Notes under the pieces: model-generated
The model's input: only the letters and a program-made list of their open reading frames with translations
Database searches by the model: none
Told to the model about the DNA's origin: nothing
Translations under genes and position numbers: made by a program
Origin: Desulfobacteraceae bacterium
GTDB taxonomy: Bacteria; Desulfobacterota; Desulfobacteria; Desulfobacterales; JAABTS01
Reading direction: 5' to 3'
Assembly (NCBI GenBank): GCA_011389735.1
Contig: JAABTS010000036.1
Coordinates: 1 to 39,923, forward strand
Length of the DNA: 39,923 nucleotides
In this document: piece by piece, positions 1 to 8,059 of the stretch
Layout of the letters: the number at the start of each line of letters is the position of its first letter
Numbering within the stretch: the stretch's first letter is position 1

Positions 1-1446
1 ATAAACCCTTTGTTCATAGTGATTTTGTTCGGACTGGCGATGCTGGCCGCGAGCCTGATTCGTAAAGGATCTTCCGGGCTGGAAGTGTTTCTGGTGGCGG
101 ATCGTTCAATGGGAACTTGGGCGGGGGCCATGAGCGCCGCATCGACCTGGATCTGGGCACCGGCGTTGTTTCTGGCGACTCAAAAAGCCTATCAACAGGG
201 CGCCGCCGGCCTGATGTGGTTTACGGTTCCCAACGCAGGAAGTCTGGTTCTGTTCGCGTTTCTGGCGGTCCGAATCCGGAACCGTTTTCCCCGAGGGTAC
301 ACCCTTCCTGAATATATTGCGGAAAAATTCGATATGAAAACCCATCTGATCTATCTTTTCGGATTTATTTCGCTTCAGGTCTGCTCTTTGGCCGTGCAAT
401 TGATCGCCGGCGCGGCGATGCTCGAGGCTCTGGGCGGTTTGAATTACAAGACGGGAGTCGTTTTATTGGCGGGATTGTTCACGGCGTATTCCCTGATCGA
501 CGGGCTGCGAACATCGATCCGAACCGATTTGATTCAGATGGTGGTCATCCTGGCCGGGATTGCGATTCTGGTTCCATCGGCCGTGGTTAAAGGCGGGGGG
601 CTGGGCGCAATTATGGACGGTCTGGCCGGCTCCGGAGGCCGGTATCCCGATTTGTTCGATCCGTATATCGCCTATTCTTTCGGAATAACGGTCACGATCG
701 GTTTGTTGAGCGGTCCCGTCGGCGATCAGCAGCACTGGCAGCGAGCCTTTGCATTTCAGGAAGGAAAAATCCGAAAGGGATATCTTTTGGGAGCGCTGAT
801 ATTCGTAACGGTTCCGCTCAGCCTCGGCCTGCTCGGTTTTATCGCCGCGGGCGATCCTCAAACGGTTCCGGCCGTTTTCAGCGGCGCGCTTCATCCGCAA
901 CAGGTCGGGCCTGAAGTCATAAGCTCGCTGCTTCCGCCCTGGGGAATTCTCGTTTTTATACTGATGATTCTTGGAGGGTTGGCGTCGACCGGGGATTCAG
1001 CGCTTTGCGCCGGAGGGTCGATAGCGGTGGTGGACATTTTCAAGCGATATATCAAGCCTGATGCAAACGAAACCGAAATGCTGTCCGCCGCCCGATGGTC
1101 GATCATCTGCATGGCCGTCATCGCCGCGGGCCTTTCGCTGATCCCCGGAATTACAATTTTGAGCCTGTTCCTTTTTTACGGCACGCTGAGATCCTCGACC
1201 TTTGTTCCGACCCTGTTAATCCTCTTTAAAAGCACCATCAACCAGTCGGGAATTTTTTGGGGAACGGCGGGCGCCATGACCATCGGTTCATCGCTCTATC
1301 TTTATGGAGAATGTACCGGAAATATTCATATCAAGGTGACCGCCAATATCGGCATTCTATTGATATCCGGCCTGATTCCGCTGGTGATGTCGATCAAACG
1401 GTCGAATACCGATGTCAATCTGTTTGCACAAGGAGAAAGGCCATGA
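1..1446 (+). CDS. Sodium:solute symporter (SSS) family permease, 5' truncated
   Basis: An integral membrane transporter that would use a sodium gradient to import a small solute; the substrate cannot be read from sequence. The frame is open to the left window edge, so the true start lies outside and 481 residues are visible. The protein is hydrophobic throughout, with about a dozen membrane segments. The early stretch reading LVADRSMGTWAGAMSAAST and the central GDQQHWQRAFAF are typical of the SSS superfamily (urea, proline and similar solute carriers). It ends in TGA overlapping by 4 nt the start of the zinc-ribbon gene, so the two are probably co-transcribed and translationally coupled. The family call is firm; the solute is unknown. 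Confidence 0.85.
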   Translation: MNPLFIVILFGLAMLAASLIRKGSSGLEVFLVADRSMGTWAGAMSAASTWIWAPALFLATQKAYQQGAAGLMWFTVPNAGSLVLFAFLAVRIRNRFPRGYTLPEYIAEKFDMKTHLIYLFGFISLQVCSLAVQLIAGAAMLEALGGLNYKTGVVLLAGLFTAYSLIDGLRTSIRTDLIQMVVILAGIAILVPSAVVKGGGLGAIMDGLAGSGGRYPDLFDPYIAYSFGITVTIGLLSGPVGDQQHWQRAFAFQEGKIRKGYLLGALIFVTVPLSLGLLGFIAAGDPQTVPAVFSGALHPQQVGPEVISSLLPPWGILVFILMILGGLASTGDSALCAGGSIAVVDIFKRYIKPDANETEMLSAARWSIICMAVIAAGLSLIPGITILSLFLFYGTLRSSTFVPTLLILFKSTINQSGIFWGTAGAMTIGSSLYLYGECTGNIHIKVTANIGILLISGLIPLVMSIKRSNTDVNLFAQGERP

Positions 1447-2504
1447 AATGTCCGAATTGCGCTCACTCTCAAAAATTCAAGGAAGGCATGATATGCGGGT
1501 CATGCGGTTATAAGTACGCATTAAGCCCAAAATCGCCGCCCATGTTATCGGATATGGCGGTTAAAAACGCGGTTGACCGGGTTTCAGCGCTGGGAACATA
1601 TTATTTCACCCAAAACCAGTTGACGTCTCAACTGATTCATTTAAAACAAAAAAAAGAAAAGAGAAACCAGTTGGGGTGTTTTTTCGCGGGCGTATTCGCA
1701 ATCATAGCGATAGCTTTCGGTGTCATAAATTTCCAAAAAGGGAATCCGTTCGGATGGGTTTTACTGATTGTCGCCGCGCTTATCGTCGTCGGAATGAGAA
1801 AAATGGGCAAAATGCCGGTGTCCGTCAGTTATCCCGATATCAAAACCGCGGTCGAAACATACCGGCGTATGCATCCCATAGAAAAGCTCGTGGACGGAAC
1901 GAGATTCGAAGGCGTTGAAGATACGGGAGATTCCGATTTATTGGAATTCGCGCCGGAGCGAATCCTGATCGTTCAGCATGACGACGTGGCGGACATGTTA
2001 ATCCTGAACGGTTTTCATATGGAACAAAAAACGCTTGTTTTAAGCGCCGAAAAATACCCTTCTACGGCTTTCGAGGCCTATCGGAAAATCATCGCCCGGT
2101 ATCCGGATACTCCCATTGCGCTGATGCATGACGCATCCGAAGCAGGGTTGCGTATGAAGGCGCGGTTGATCAAGGATTCTGAATGGATGCTGGAAGGAAA
2201 AAGGCTGGAGGATCTCGGCCTGTCTCCGAAAGATGTGAGCAAATTGAAAACCCCGATCTGGATTCCGACCCAAAAGGGTGGCGAATTCAGCAAAAAATCG
2301 ACAAAAACCGGCGGGGATGCAATGGAATCCATCAACGAAGGCTATTCCGCGCCGCTCGATGCTGCTCCTCCGAAAGCCCTTCTGGGAGCCGCCGGTCTTG
2401 CGCTTTTAGTCGGCGCTCCTTTATTGAGCGAGGCGTTTGTCGAAGAGCAGATGAAACAGGCTAGCGGAACCGAGGCGTCCGGCGGCGGTTTTGGTTACGG
2501 TTGA
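1443..2504 (+). CDS. Zinc-ribbon membrane protein with a Toprim-like region
   Basis: A 353-residue protein I do not recognise as a named family. The chosen ATG follows AAGGAGAAAGG and overlaps the symporter stop; an upstream in-frame ATG inside the symporter is less likely. Residues 1-24 form a zinc ribbon (C3, C6, C18, C21). Two membrane segments follow at about 78-97 and 103-118. A soluble middle part (about 175-250) has an alternating strand/helix pattern ending in LMHDASEAG, which recalls the DxDxAG end of a Toprim fold, but the usual acidic residues are partly replaced. A further hydrophobic stretch lies near 315-335, before a Gly-rich tail. Function is unknown. Its position between a transporter and an amidotransferase-like gene gives no clear clue. 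Confidence 0.75.
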   Translation: MKCPNCAHSQKFKEGMICGSCGYKYALSPKSPPMLSDMAVKNAVDRVSALGTYYFTQNQLTSQLIHLKQKKEKRNQLGCFFAGVFAIIAIAFGVINFQKGNPFGWVLLIVAALIVVGMRKMGKMPVSVSYPDIKTAVETYRRMHPIEKLVDGTRFEGVEDTGDSDLLEFAPERILIVQHDDVADMLILNGFHMEQKTLVLSAEKYPSTAFEAYRKIIARYPDTPIALMHDASEAGLRMKARLIKDSEWMLEGKRLEDLGLSPKDVSKLKTPIWIPTQKGGEFSKKSTKTGGDAMESINEGYSAPLDAAPPKALLGAAGLALLVGAPLLSEAFVEEQMKQASGTEASGGGFGYG

Positions 2505-2534
2505 ACCCCTGAAAAAAGAGTTTTAAAGTCGAGT

Positions 2535-4313
2535 ATGGGTTGTTTATTCGGATATGCCGGCGTTCGAGGGGACGGATTGGCCGGACGAATGGCCGGGACT
2601 CTGAGCCACCGGTGCGCCGGGGGATGGGAGCGAGTTTCAGCGGATATGACCGGAGACGATTCGGGGAGTATTGAAATCGGCCGGGGAATCGCGCCCTGGT
2701 CGAACCGCTCCCAGGTGTCCCCGCCATCCGGGGGACAGAGGCCGGTCTTTGGTTACGCCGGAACGGTTTTCAAACCCGACCCTTTCAATACGCCGATATG
2801 CGGTTCCAGGGACACAGACGCTTTTGTCGAATCCGCTTTAGCTCAATTTCAATCGGTTACGGGCGCGTTTGTGTCTGCGCACGCCTTTTCGGATACGTTG
2901 ATCCTCAATCGCGATCCTTCCGGCGTTAAAGCGCTCTACTGGACCGTAACTCCCAGGCGCATTCTGTTCGCCAGCGAAATCAAGGCGTTGTTCGCCGATC
3001 CGGATGTTCGACGGAAAATGCGTATTTCAGCGCTTCCGGAATATCTCACCTTCAGCTATATCCCCGGTGAAAAAACCATGTTCGAAGATATCTTTGAGCT
3101 TCAGCCCGGAACGATGCTCGTATATCGTGAAGGCCGGGCGCGCCTGGAACGGTATTTCGAATTCGAGGCCGATGAATGGACGATCGATTGCGCGAAAAGC
3201 GAAGAAGCCTATGTTAAACAAGTCCGTTCCGATCTGGAAAAAGGCGTTGAATCCGCCTGTGAAGCCGTGAACGTTCTTCCAGGCGTATTTTTATCCGGAG
3301 GCGTTGATTCGTCGGCGGTGCTGGCGGTTCTGGCCAATCTTCGGCCCGAACAAAGGATTAGAAGCTTTTCAATCCATTTCGGCGCCAAATACGCTAATGA
3401 AAACCAATACGTGTCATTGCTAGCAAACCGGTATAAAACCGATCACACCTGGCTCGAAATAACGCCCAAAGGTTTTTTGGACCGGATGCGCCGAATAATC
3501 TGGTGTCTTGACGATCCTATCGGCGACCCGATCACTGTCCCCAATTTTCTTCTGGCGGAAACAGCGTCGCGGGATGTAAACGCCATATTGAACGGCGAAG
3601 GAGGCGACCCCTGTTTTGGGGGCCCTAAAAATATTCCCATGATTTTATCCCGAATTTACGGGCCGTTCGGAGAATCCTCGAACGGATGGATCGAACGGTT
3701 GTACCTGCAATCTTATCGAAAATGCTATGATGATCTGGATCGGATACTGAATCCTGACGTGTTGGATATCTCCGGAGGCGTAGGAGCTTTAGCCGGTATT
3801 GTTCAGCCCTATTTTAAAACCGGCGCGCCGCGTCATTTTTTGAACAAATTGATGGCCGCGAATATTCGGCTGAAAGGCGCCAATTTGATCCTCCCCAAAG
3901 TCGATAAAATGACCTCTGCCAACGGCGTGCTGGCCCTTGCGCCTCTGTTTTCAAAGGATATTATCAAAACGAGCATGGCCTGCCCGCCTCGCCTGAAACT
4001 GAACGGAAATATCGAAAAGTACGTTCTGAAACAGGCTGTGGCGGATATTGTGCCCCGGGAAATCATCGAACGGCCGAAATCCGGCATGATGGTTCCCGTC
4101 CGTTTCTGGCTGAGAGGCGAAATGAGCCGTTACGCCCGAAAGGTGCTTTCCACAAAGCGACTCAAACAGCTCGGGTATTTCAATATCCCATACGTCAAGA
4201 AATTAATGAAATATGATAACCGGGAAATTCGAAGTTCTCGGTATGGATTGAAGCTGTGGATGCTGATCACATTCATGCTATGGCATGAACAGATGATCGA
4301 AAAGCGGCCGTAA
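2535..4313 (+). CDS. Asparagine synthetase-like protein with degenerate glutaminase domain
   Basis: A 592-residue relative of glutamine-dependent asparagine synthetase. The C-terminal ATP-pyrophosphatase domain is clear, with the PP-loop SGGVDSS near residues 253-259. The N-terminal class II amidotransferase fold is still visible (start MGCLFGYAG, later FASEIKALF and ELQPGTML). The nucleophile Cys is residue 3, not 2, so removing Met would expose Gly. The usual HRGPD segment reads HRCAGG, and GEGGDELFGG reads GEGGDPCFGG. The enzyme may therefore use ammonia or another amine, or make an amide or beta-lactam-type bond on a different substrate. It follows the zinc-ribbon gene by 30 nt on the same strand. 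No strong Shine-Dalgarno is seen, but no other start would put Cys second. Confidence 0.8.
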   Translation: MGCLFGYAGVRGDGLAGRMAGTLSHRCAGGWERVSADMTGDDSGSIEIGRGIAPWSNRSQVSPPSGGQRPVFGYAGTVFKPDPFNTPICGSRDTDAFVESALAQFQSVTGAFVSAHAFSDTLILNRDPSGVKALYWTVTPRRILFASEIKALFADPDVRRKMRISALPEYLTFSYIPGEKTMFEDIFELQPGTMLVYREGRARLERYFEFEADEWTIDCAKSEEAYVKQVRSDLEKGVESACEAVNVLPGVFLSGGVDSSAVLAVLANLRPEQRIRSFSIHFGAKYANENQYVSLLANRYKTDHTWLEITPKGFLDRMRRIIWCLDDPIGDPITVPNFLLAETASRDVNAILNGEGGDPCFGGPKNIPMILSRIYGPFGESSNGWIERLYLQSYRKCYDDLDRILNPDVLDISGGVGALAGIVQPYFKTGAPRHFLNKLMAANIRLKGANLILPKVDKMTSANGVLALAPLFSKDIIKTSMACPPRLKLNGNIEKYVLKQAVADIVPREIIERPKSGMMVPVRFWLRGEMSRYARKVLSTKRLKQLGYFNIPYVKKLMKYDNREIRSSRYGLKLWMLITFMLWHEQMIEKRP

Positions 4314-4343
4314 CCCATATCGCCGCGTTCAGTAAATTTATTT

Positions 4344-4991
4344 TCACTTCGGAATAAAATCCTTGTCCGGCGATTCGCAAGCCGCCTCCAGAGGACATTT
4401 CAGGCATACGGGATTTCGCGCCTTACAAATCTCTCTGCCGAAATAAATCAAATGCAGGCCGAAATCGTTCCATTCGCTTTTGGGAATGATGTTCATCAAA
4501 TCGGTTTCTATGTTTACCGGATTTTTGGAATCGGTCAATCCGAGCCGTCTCGAAATCCTGGCCACATGAGTGTCCACCACAACGCCGGGAATCCCGAAAG
4601 CGGCCCCTAGAACCACATTGGCGGTTTTCCGGCCGACTCCGGGCAGCTTGACCAGTTGCTCCAGGGAAACCGGAACTTCTCCTTTGTGATCCCTGATCAA
4701 CGCTCGGCAACAATTTTGTATGTTTTTCGCCTTGTTATGAAAATATCCGGTCGGGCGGATCAAAATCTCGATGGCGCTTATCGGCGCCTCAGCGAATTCA
4801 TGAGGCGTCCTGAATTCAGCGAACAATTTCGGCGTCACCGAATTGACCTGTTTATCCGTACATTGAGCCGAAAGAATGGTGGCGATCAAAAGTTCAAAGG
4901 CGTTGTTATGACCAAGTTGTGTCTTGACATCGGGATATCTCGCCTTTAAAACCTTTCTAATTTTCGCCGCCCGGTTTTTATTGGGTTGCAT
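4344..4991 (-). CDS. nth: Endonuclease III (DNA glycosylase/AP lyase)
   Basis: A base-excision-repair glycosylase that removes oxidised pyrimidines and nicks the abasic site. From the MQPNKN start it has 215 residues, the normal family length. The helix-hairpin-helix LPGVGRKTANVVLG carries the catalytic Lys (K122), and VVVDTHVAR carries the catalytic Asp (D140). The C-terminal cysteines C189, C196, C199 and C205 give the C-x6-C-x2-C-x5-C [4Fe-4S] loop. An alternative ATG lies three codons upstream at 5000, and an open frame runs further to 5096, but that extension is not conserved-looking. It is convergent with the asparagine-synthetase-like gene, with about 30 nt between the stops. Confidence 0.95.
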   Translation of the reverse strand: MQPNKNRAAKIRKVLKARYPDVKTQLGHNNAFELLIATILSAQCTDKQVNSVTPKLFAEFRTPHEFAEAPISAIEILIRPTGYFHNKAKNIQNCCRALIRDHKGEVPVSLEQLVKLPGVGRKTANVVLGAAFGIPGVVVDTHVARISRRLGLTDSKNPVNIETDLMNIIPKSEWNDFGLHLIYFGREICKARNPVCLKCPLEAACESPDKDFIPK

Positions 4992-5159
4992 ATTGTGCAT
5001 CCGTATTTTATTATTGTATCGATTTCCGAAAATAAAAATTTCGCCCGGTTCTCGGCCTGGAATCCGAAACCGCATTATCCCGGGCCGGCGACACACTGGA
5101 ATTCGATTGCCGGAAGGTTATATTTTTTAATCAGATGACAAACAAATATATCATAAATT

Positions 5160-6155
5160 ATGGGTTTAAAAAATCAAAAAATAAAAGGGTTGGGATTATG
5201 TTCCGGAGGGTTGGACAGTATTTTGTCGGCGCGGGTGCTTCAGTACCAAGGAATCTATGTCGAATGGATAAATTTTGAAACCCCGTTTTTTTCTTCCGAA
5301 AAAGCCCGCAAAGCGGCTCAAATGACCGGCGTCCCCTTAACCGTGGCCCCGATTACGGATATTTATCTGGAAATGTTGAAAAATCCCAATTGCGGGTATG
5401 GACGCCGCATGAACCCCTGCATGGACTGCCACGCCTTGATGTTCAGACTTGCGGGAGACCAAATGAAGGAAAAAGGGTTTGATTTTCTTTTCAGCGGGGA
5501 AGTCTTGGGACAGCGCCCCATGTCGCAAACAAAATCGTCATTGCGGTATGTCGAGAAACATTCCGGTTATGACGGATATATCATTCGCCCTTTAAGCGCG
5601 ACGGCCCTGGCTGAAACGATCCCGGAAAAAAACGGTCTTGTAGACAGAGAACGGCTGCTCGGACTTTCGGGACGCTCTAGAAAACCGCAAATGGAGCTGG
5701 CGGAAAAATACAATATTACGGAATACCCGACTCCGGGCGGCGGATGCCTGTTGACCGAAGAGGTGTATTCCAGACGATTAAAGGACTTGTTCGATCACAA
5801 CGCCGTCCTGGCCGAAAACGCACTTCATCTGCTAAAATTCGGCAGACATTTGCGGCTTGACAAGAAGACAAAGCTGATCATCGGGCGAACTCACGGCGAC
5901 AACGAAAGTATTCTAAAATATATCGATCCTGAACGGGATACAATCCTGAAAGTAAAAGGATATCCCGGACCAACGGCGGTAATTCCGGGCGGCGGCGAAA
6001 AGGATCAAATACAAACAGCCGCCGCTGTTTGCGTGTCGTACAGCAAGGCCCCGAATACACGGCCGGTTGATATCATGGCGGGATCGTCCGGCGGCCGGAC
6101 AATCATTTCGGCTCAGGCCATGCCCAAGGTAAGCATAGCTTCCCTGATCATTTGA
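5160..6155 (+). CDS. ThiI/MnmA-like PP-loop ATPase with DUF814 (NFACT-R-like) tail, probable tRNA thiolation enzyme
   Basis: A 331-residue protein. Residues 11-20 contain the PP-loop GLCSGGLDS that adenylates a substrate, as in tRNA thiouridine synthases (ThiI, MnmA, TtcA). Three cysteines stand out: C87 and C90 in NPCMDCH, and C196 in PGGGC. A CxxC plus a distant Cys is the pattern by which Fe-S-dependent tRNA thiolases hold a [4Fe-4S] cluster. From about residue 225 the sequence KFGRHLRLDKKTKLIIGRTHGDNE resembles the DUF814/NFACT-R module, which is linked to tRNA or ribosome binding. I infer thiolation of a tRNA uridine; which position is modified is not determined. The start codon has no obvious Shine-Dalgarno. 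It is divergent from nth with 168 nt between the starts. Confidence 0.75.
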   Translation: MGLKNQKIKGLGLCSGGLDSILSARVLQYQGIYVEWINFETPFFSSEKARKAAQMTGVPLTVAPITDIYLEMLKNPNCGYGRRMNPCMDCHALMFRLAGDQMKEKGFDFLFSGEVLGQRPMSQTKSSLRYVEKHSGYDGYIIRPLSATALAETIPEKNGLVDRERLLGLSGRSRKPQMELAEKYNITEYPTPGGGCLLTEEVYSRRLKDLFDHNAVLAENALHLLKFGRHLRLDKKTKLIIGRTHGDNESILKYIDPERDTILKVKGYPGPTAVIPGGGEKDQIQTAAAVCVSYSKAPNTRPVDIMAGSSGGRTIISAQAMPKVSIASLII

Positions 6156-6417
6156 CGCCGGTGTTTTCAAAATATCGGAGTCCGCGAACGGAAAATACCG
6201 CTTGACAATAATAACCATTTAAATTAATTATTAAAATCGTGAATACAAATTTGATCGTTTAAATCCGGACATGGAGAGCAACCGCTTTTCATAGGGGGGT
6301 GATAAAGGTTTTAAAATTTGATTTTACAAGGCGGCGAACCCTGGATAGTACCATTTTGTATATCCCGGCCCGGTTATGCAGCGGGGGTATGGCTCCAATT
6401 TCGGCATACTTAAAGGA

Positions 6418-6452
6418 ACCACGAAATACACGAAAAAAACACGAAAACAATT
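6418..6452. repeat. Short CACGAAA-type direct repeats
   Basis: The stretch contains CACGAAATACACGAAA and then AACACGAAAA, giving three closely spaced copies of ACACGAA/CCACGAA. It does not code for anything recognisable and is probably a small dispersed intergenic repeat. Confidence 0.5.
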
Positions 6453-6508
6453 TCATAAACTTTTTTCGTATATTTGGTGCTTTAACGAGAAGCCGCAAAA
6501 TACGGCTC

Positions 6509-6583
6509 TGAGCAGATTTGCAACCCGCGCGTCCCTATCGTGGACAACGGGGATTGCAAATCCCCCGGGAACGTGAGGAGGTT
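6509..6583 (+). repeat. Palindromic dispersed repeat, GTTTGCAACCC family, copy 1
   Basis: This ~75-nt unit runs from GAGCAGATTTGCAACCCGCG to AACGTGAGGAGG. Its inner arms TTTGCAACCC and GGGGATTGCAAAT are imperfect inverted complements, so the transcript could fold into a hairpin. The same unit recurs near 17530-17605 (reverse strand), 24718-24795 and 28325-28390. Here it directly abuts an inverted-arm element. Confidence 0.75.
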
Positions 6584-6728
6584 TTTCAGAAATTAAATTT
6601 CATTATATCCCCGGTCTGGCATATGCTGTACAGCGATTTTTTAAATCGCTGCTTTCATCCCCCGAATTAAAAATTCAGAGTGCATCCCAGACCTGCCGCA
6701 TTGTAAAATTAATTTCTGAAAGACTATA
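6584..6728. repeat. Inverted-arm (MITE-like) element, array-less copy
   Basis: The left end reads TTTCAGAAATTAAATTTCA. The right end reads AAAATTAATTTCTGAAAG followed by ACTATAG, which is its inverted complement. The interior includes a perfect hairpin at 6631-6651 (CAGCGATTT, loop TTT, AAATCGCTG). No transposase is encoded. The same ends bound the heptamer-bearing copies elsewhere in the window. Confidence 0.65.
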
Positions 6729-6822
6729 GTTTCCGGAAGCTTATATAAAAACACGCTTTTTATGGAAGGGTGGCTTTCCCGCTCTATTTTTTTCCATTTT
6801 TCAAATAAAGAAAGGATTCAAA

Positions 6823-7209
6823 ATGTTTTTTTCTGTTCGATGTAAACGTTTCCCTGTTTTGAGAGTTTTGTTTTCCTGCCTGCTGGTGTTCGCTTTCACG
6901 GCCGGTCTTTCAGGTTGCGACGACGACGATGACGACAGAACGATTCAGGTGTGCAATAACGATGATGAAGAATACGACGTCCTGCTTCATCGATATTCAG
7001 ACGGGGCTGTGATTATGGAATTTCACCTGGAAGAGTTTTATCATTCGGAGCGCTGCGATGAATTTGAAAATATGCCTGAAGGACGCTATTATATCACCAT
7101 TTACGAAAACGGAGGCTCGGTGATAACGGACAGTTCCGATCATTTTTATATTGACGACGATGATTATTACACGTTCGATATCGACGACACCGGGTCAATC
7201 AAAGATTGA
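6823..7209 (+). CDS. Small Asp/Glu-rich lipoprotein
   Basis: A 128-residue predicted lipoprotein. A basic start and a hydrophobic signal segment lead to the lipobox LSGC near residue 32, followed at once by a run of aspartates (CDDDDDD). The mature part has two more cysteines, many acidic residues and a beta-rich look (EGRYYITIYENGG), and ends in an acidic cluster. The start is supported by AAAGGA seven nt upstream. I do not recognise the family. The acidic composition would fit calcium or cation binding outside the inner membrane, but that is inference. It stands alone between repeat-rich gaps. Confidence 0.75.
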   Translation: MFFSVRCKRFPVLRVLFSCLLVFAFTAGLSGCDDDDDDRTIQVCNNDDEEYDVLLHRYSDGAVIMEFHLEEFYHSERCDEFENMPEGRYYITIYENGGSVITDSSDHFYIDDDDYYTFDIDDTGSIKD

Positions 7210-7329
7210 TTTTTGGAAGACCGCCGGCCTTCACGCCGTATCGAAATCCGTTAATGGAAGGCAAAAATTTCAACCACCGAGAGCTAATCCCGAAGGATAG
7301 GCTGGCGGATGTGGCCCGCGCCAAAATTG

Positions 7330-7730
7330 TCATCACCCCAATTACCATGCATTCAAGCAGGGCGCCCCGTTCAAGAGTCCGCACATCCGTGTGAACATTT
7401 TTTATAGTCCCGTCCCAACTCCTTTGACAGGGCGCGTATGCTCATGGGGCCTTTCAGTCGGAGTTTTTTCAGTAAAACCCAGCGACCTGGGCTGAGTACT
7501 TTCAATAATGCTTCCAGATCTTCAAACCTGAGATGCTGTTCGGGTTCAAAACCCTCATTCTTTTCTGCTCGTTTCCATGCGTTTATGGGGCTTGGCTCTA
7601 AGATCGGCCATTTGAGTATCCAATCTACATCCGTTCGCTGTTTAATAAATCTCACAAAGTCACAGAGGCGCAAAGAATGATTTTTAACCTTTGCGCCTCT
7701 GTGACTTTGCGCCTCTGAGAGAGCTTTCAT
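7330..7730 (-). pseudogene. HVO_A0114-type putative DNA-binding regulator, frameshifted
   Basis: The stretch FEDLEALLKVLSPGRWVLLKKLRLKGPMSIRALSKELGRDYK strongly resembles the winged-helix part of HVO_A0114-family putative regulators, which often sit with toxin genes. The frame then ends at a premature TGA (7371-7373). Dropping one base from the six-A run (T6 at 7398-7403 on the + strand) restores the expected continuation DYKNVHTDVRTLERGALLE, after which similarity fades. The gene is therefore probably inactive, unless slippage on the A-run rescues it. The upstream part of the open frame overlaps a perfect inverted repeat and is probably not native coding sequence. No partner toxin gene is visible nearby. 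Confidence 0.65.
7655..7709. repeat. Perfect 21-bp inverted repeat
   Basis: Positions 7655-7675 and 7689-7709 are exact reverse complements (arm begins CAAAGTCACAGAGGCG) around a 13-nt spacer. GCGCCTCTGA repeats once more just after the right arm. This could be a dispersed palindromic repeat or a strong transcription barrier. It overlaps the apparent 5' end of the broken regulator frame. Confidence 0.85.
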
Positions 7731-8059
7731 GCGAAAAGAAATGGCCGAATATAAAAACCAAGCCCGGATTTATTGTAATGACAATACATTAAATGCTGTC
7801 GAAAAAAAGATATAAATTCGTAAGAGATCAGGAAGTCTGATATTGTGGTTTGATGTGTGATATCGCCAAATTGAACCATTGAACCGTACTGTGGCGAGAA
7901 AGGCTATTTTCTATAAAATGGATGTACAGTTCATGGAAACACAATATATTGTGGTTTAAAATTAAGCATTATCTATATGTAAAAGCGAATGGCAAGTTAT
8001 ATACAGTTTAATTTAATGAATCATATAAAAATTCTCGGAAAAAACTTTTGACTGACCAT
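7731..8059. other. AT-rich gap without recognised features
   Basis: This roughly 330-nt stretch between the broken regulator and the cyclase stop is AT-rich. I see no gene, clear terminator or repeat in it. Confidence 0.6.

Larger units (their letters stand above)
6156..6822. other. Intergenic region filled with dispersed repeats
   Basis: I see no gene in this 667-nt gap. It contains a short direct-repeat stretch around 6418-6450 built from CACGAAA-type units, one copy of the GTTTGCAACCC palindromic repeat, and one array-less copy of the inverted-arm element. The last ~90 nt lead to the lipoprotein gene and contain its ribosome-binding site. Confidence 0.7.

Noticed and set aside
1257-1442. 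Earlier start for the zinc-ribbon protein inside the symporter gene
   Set aside because: The added residues read out of frame through the symporter. The ATG at 1443 has a strong ribosome-binding site and begins directly with the Cys motif.
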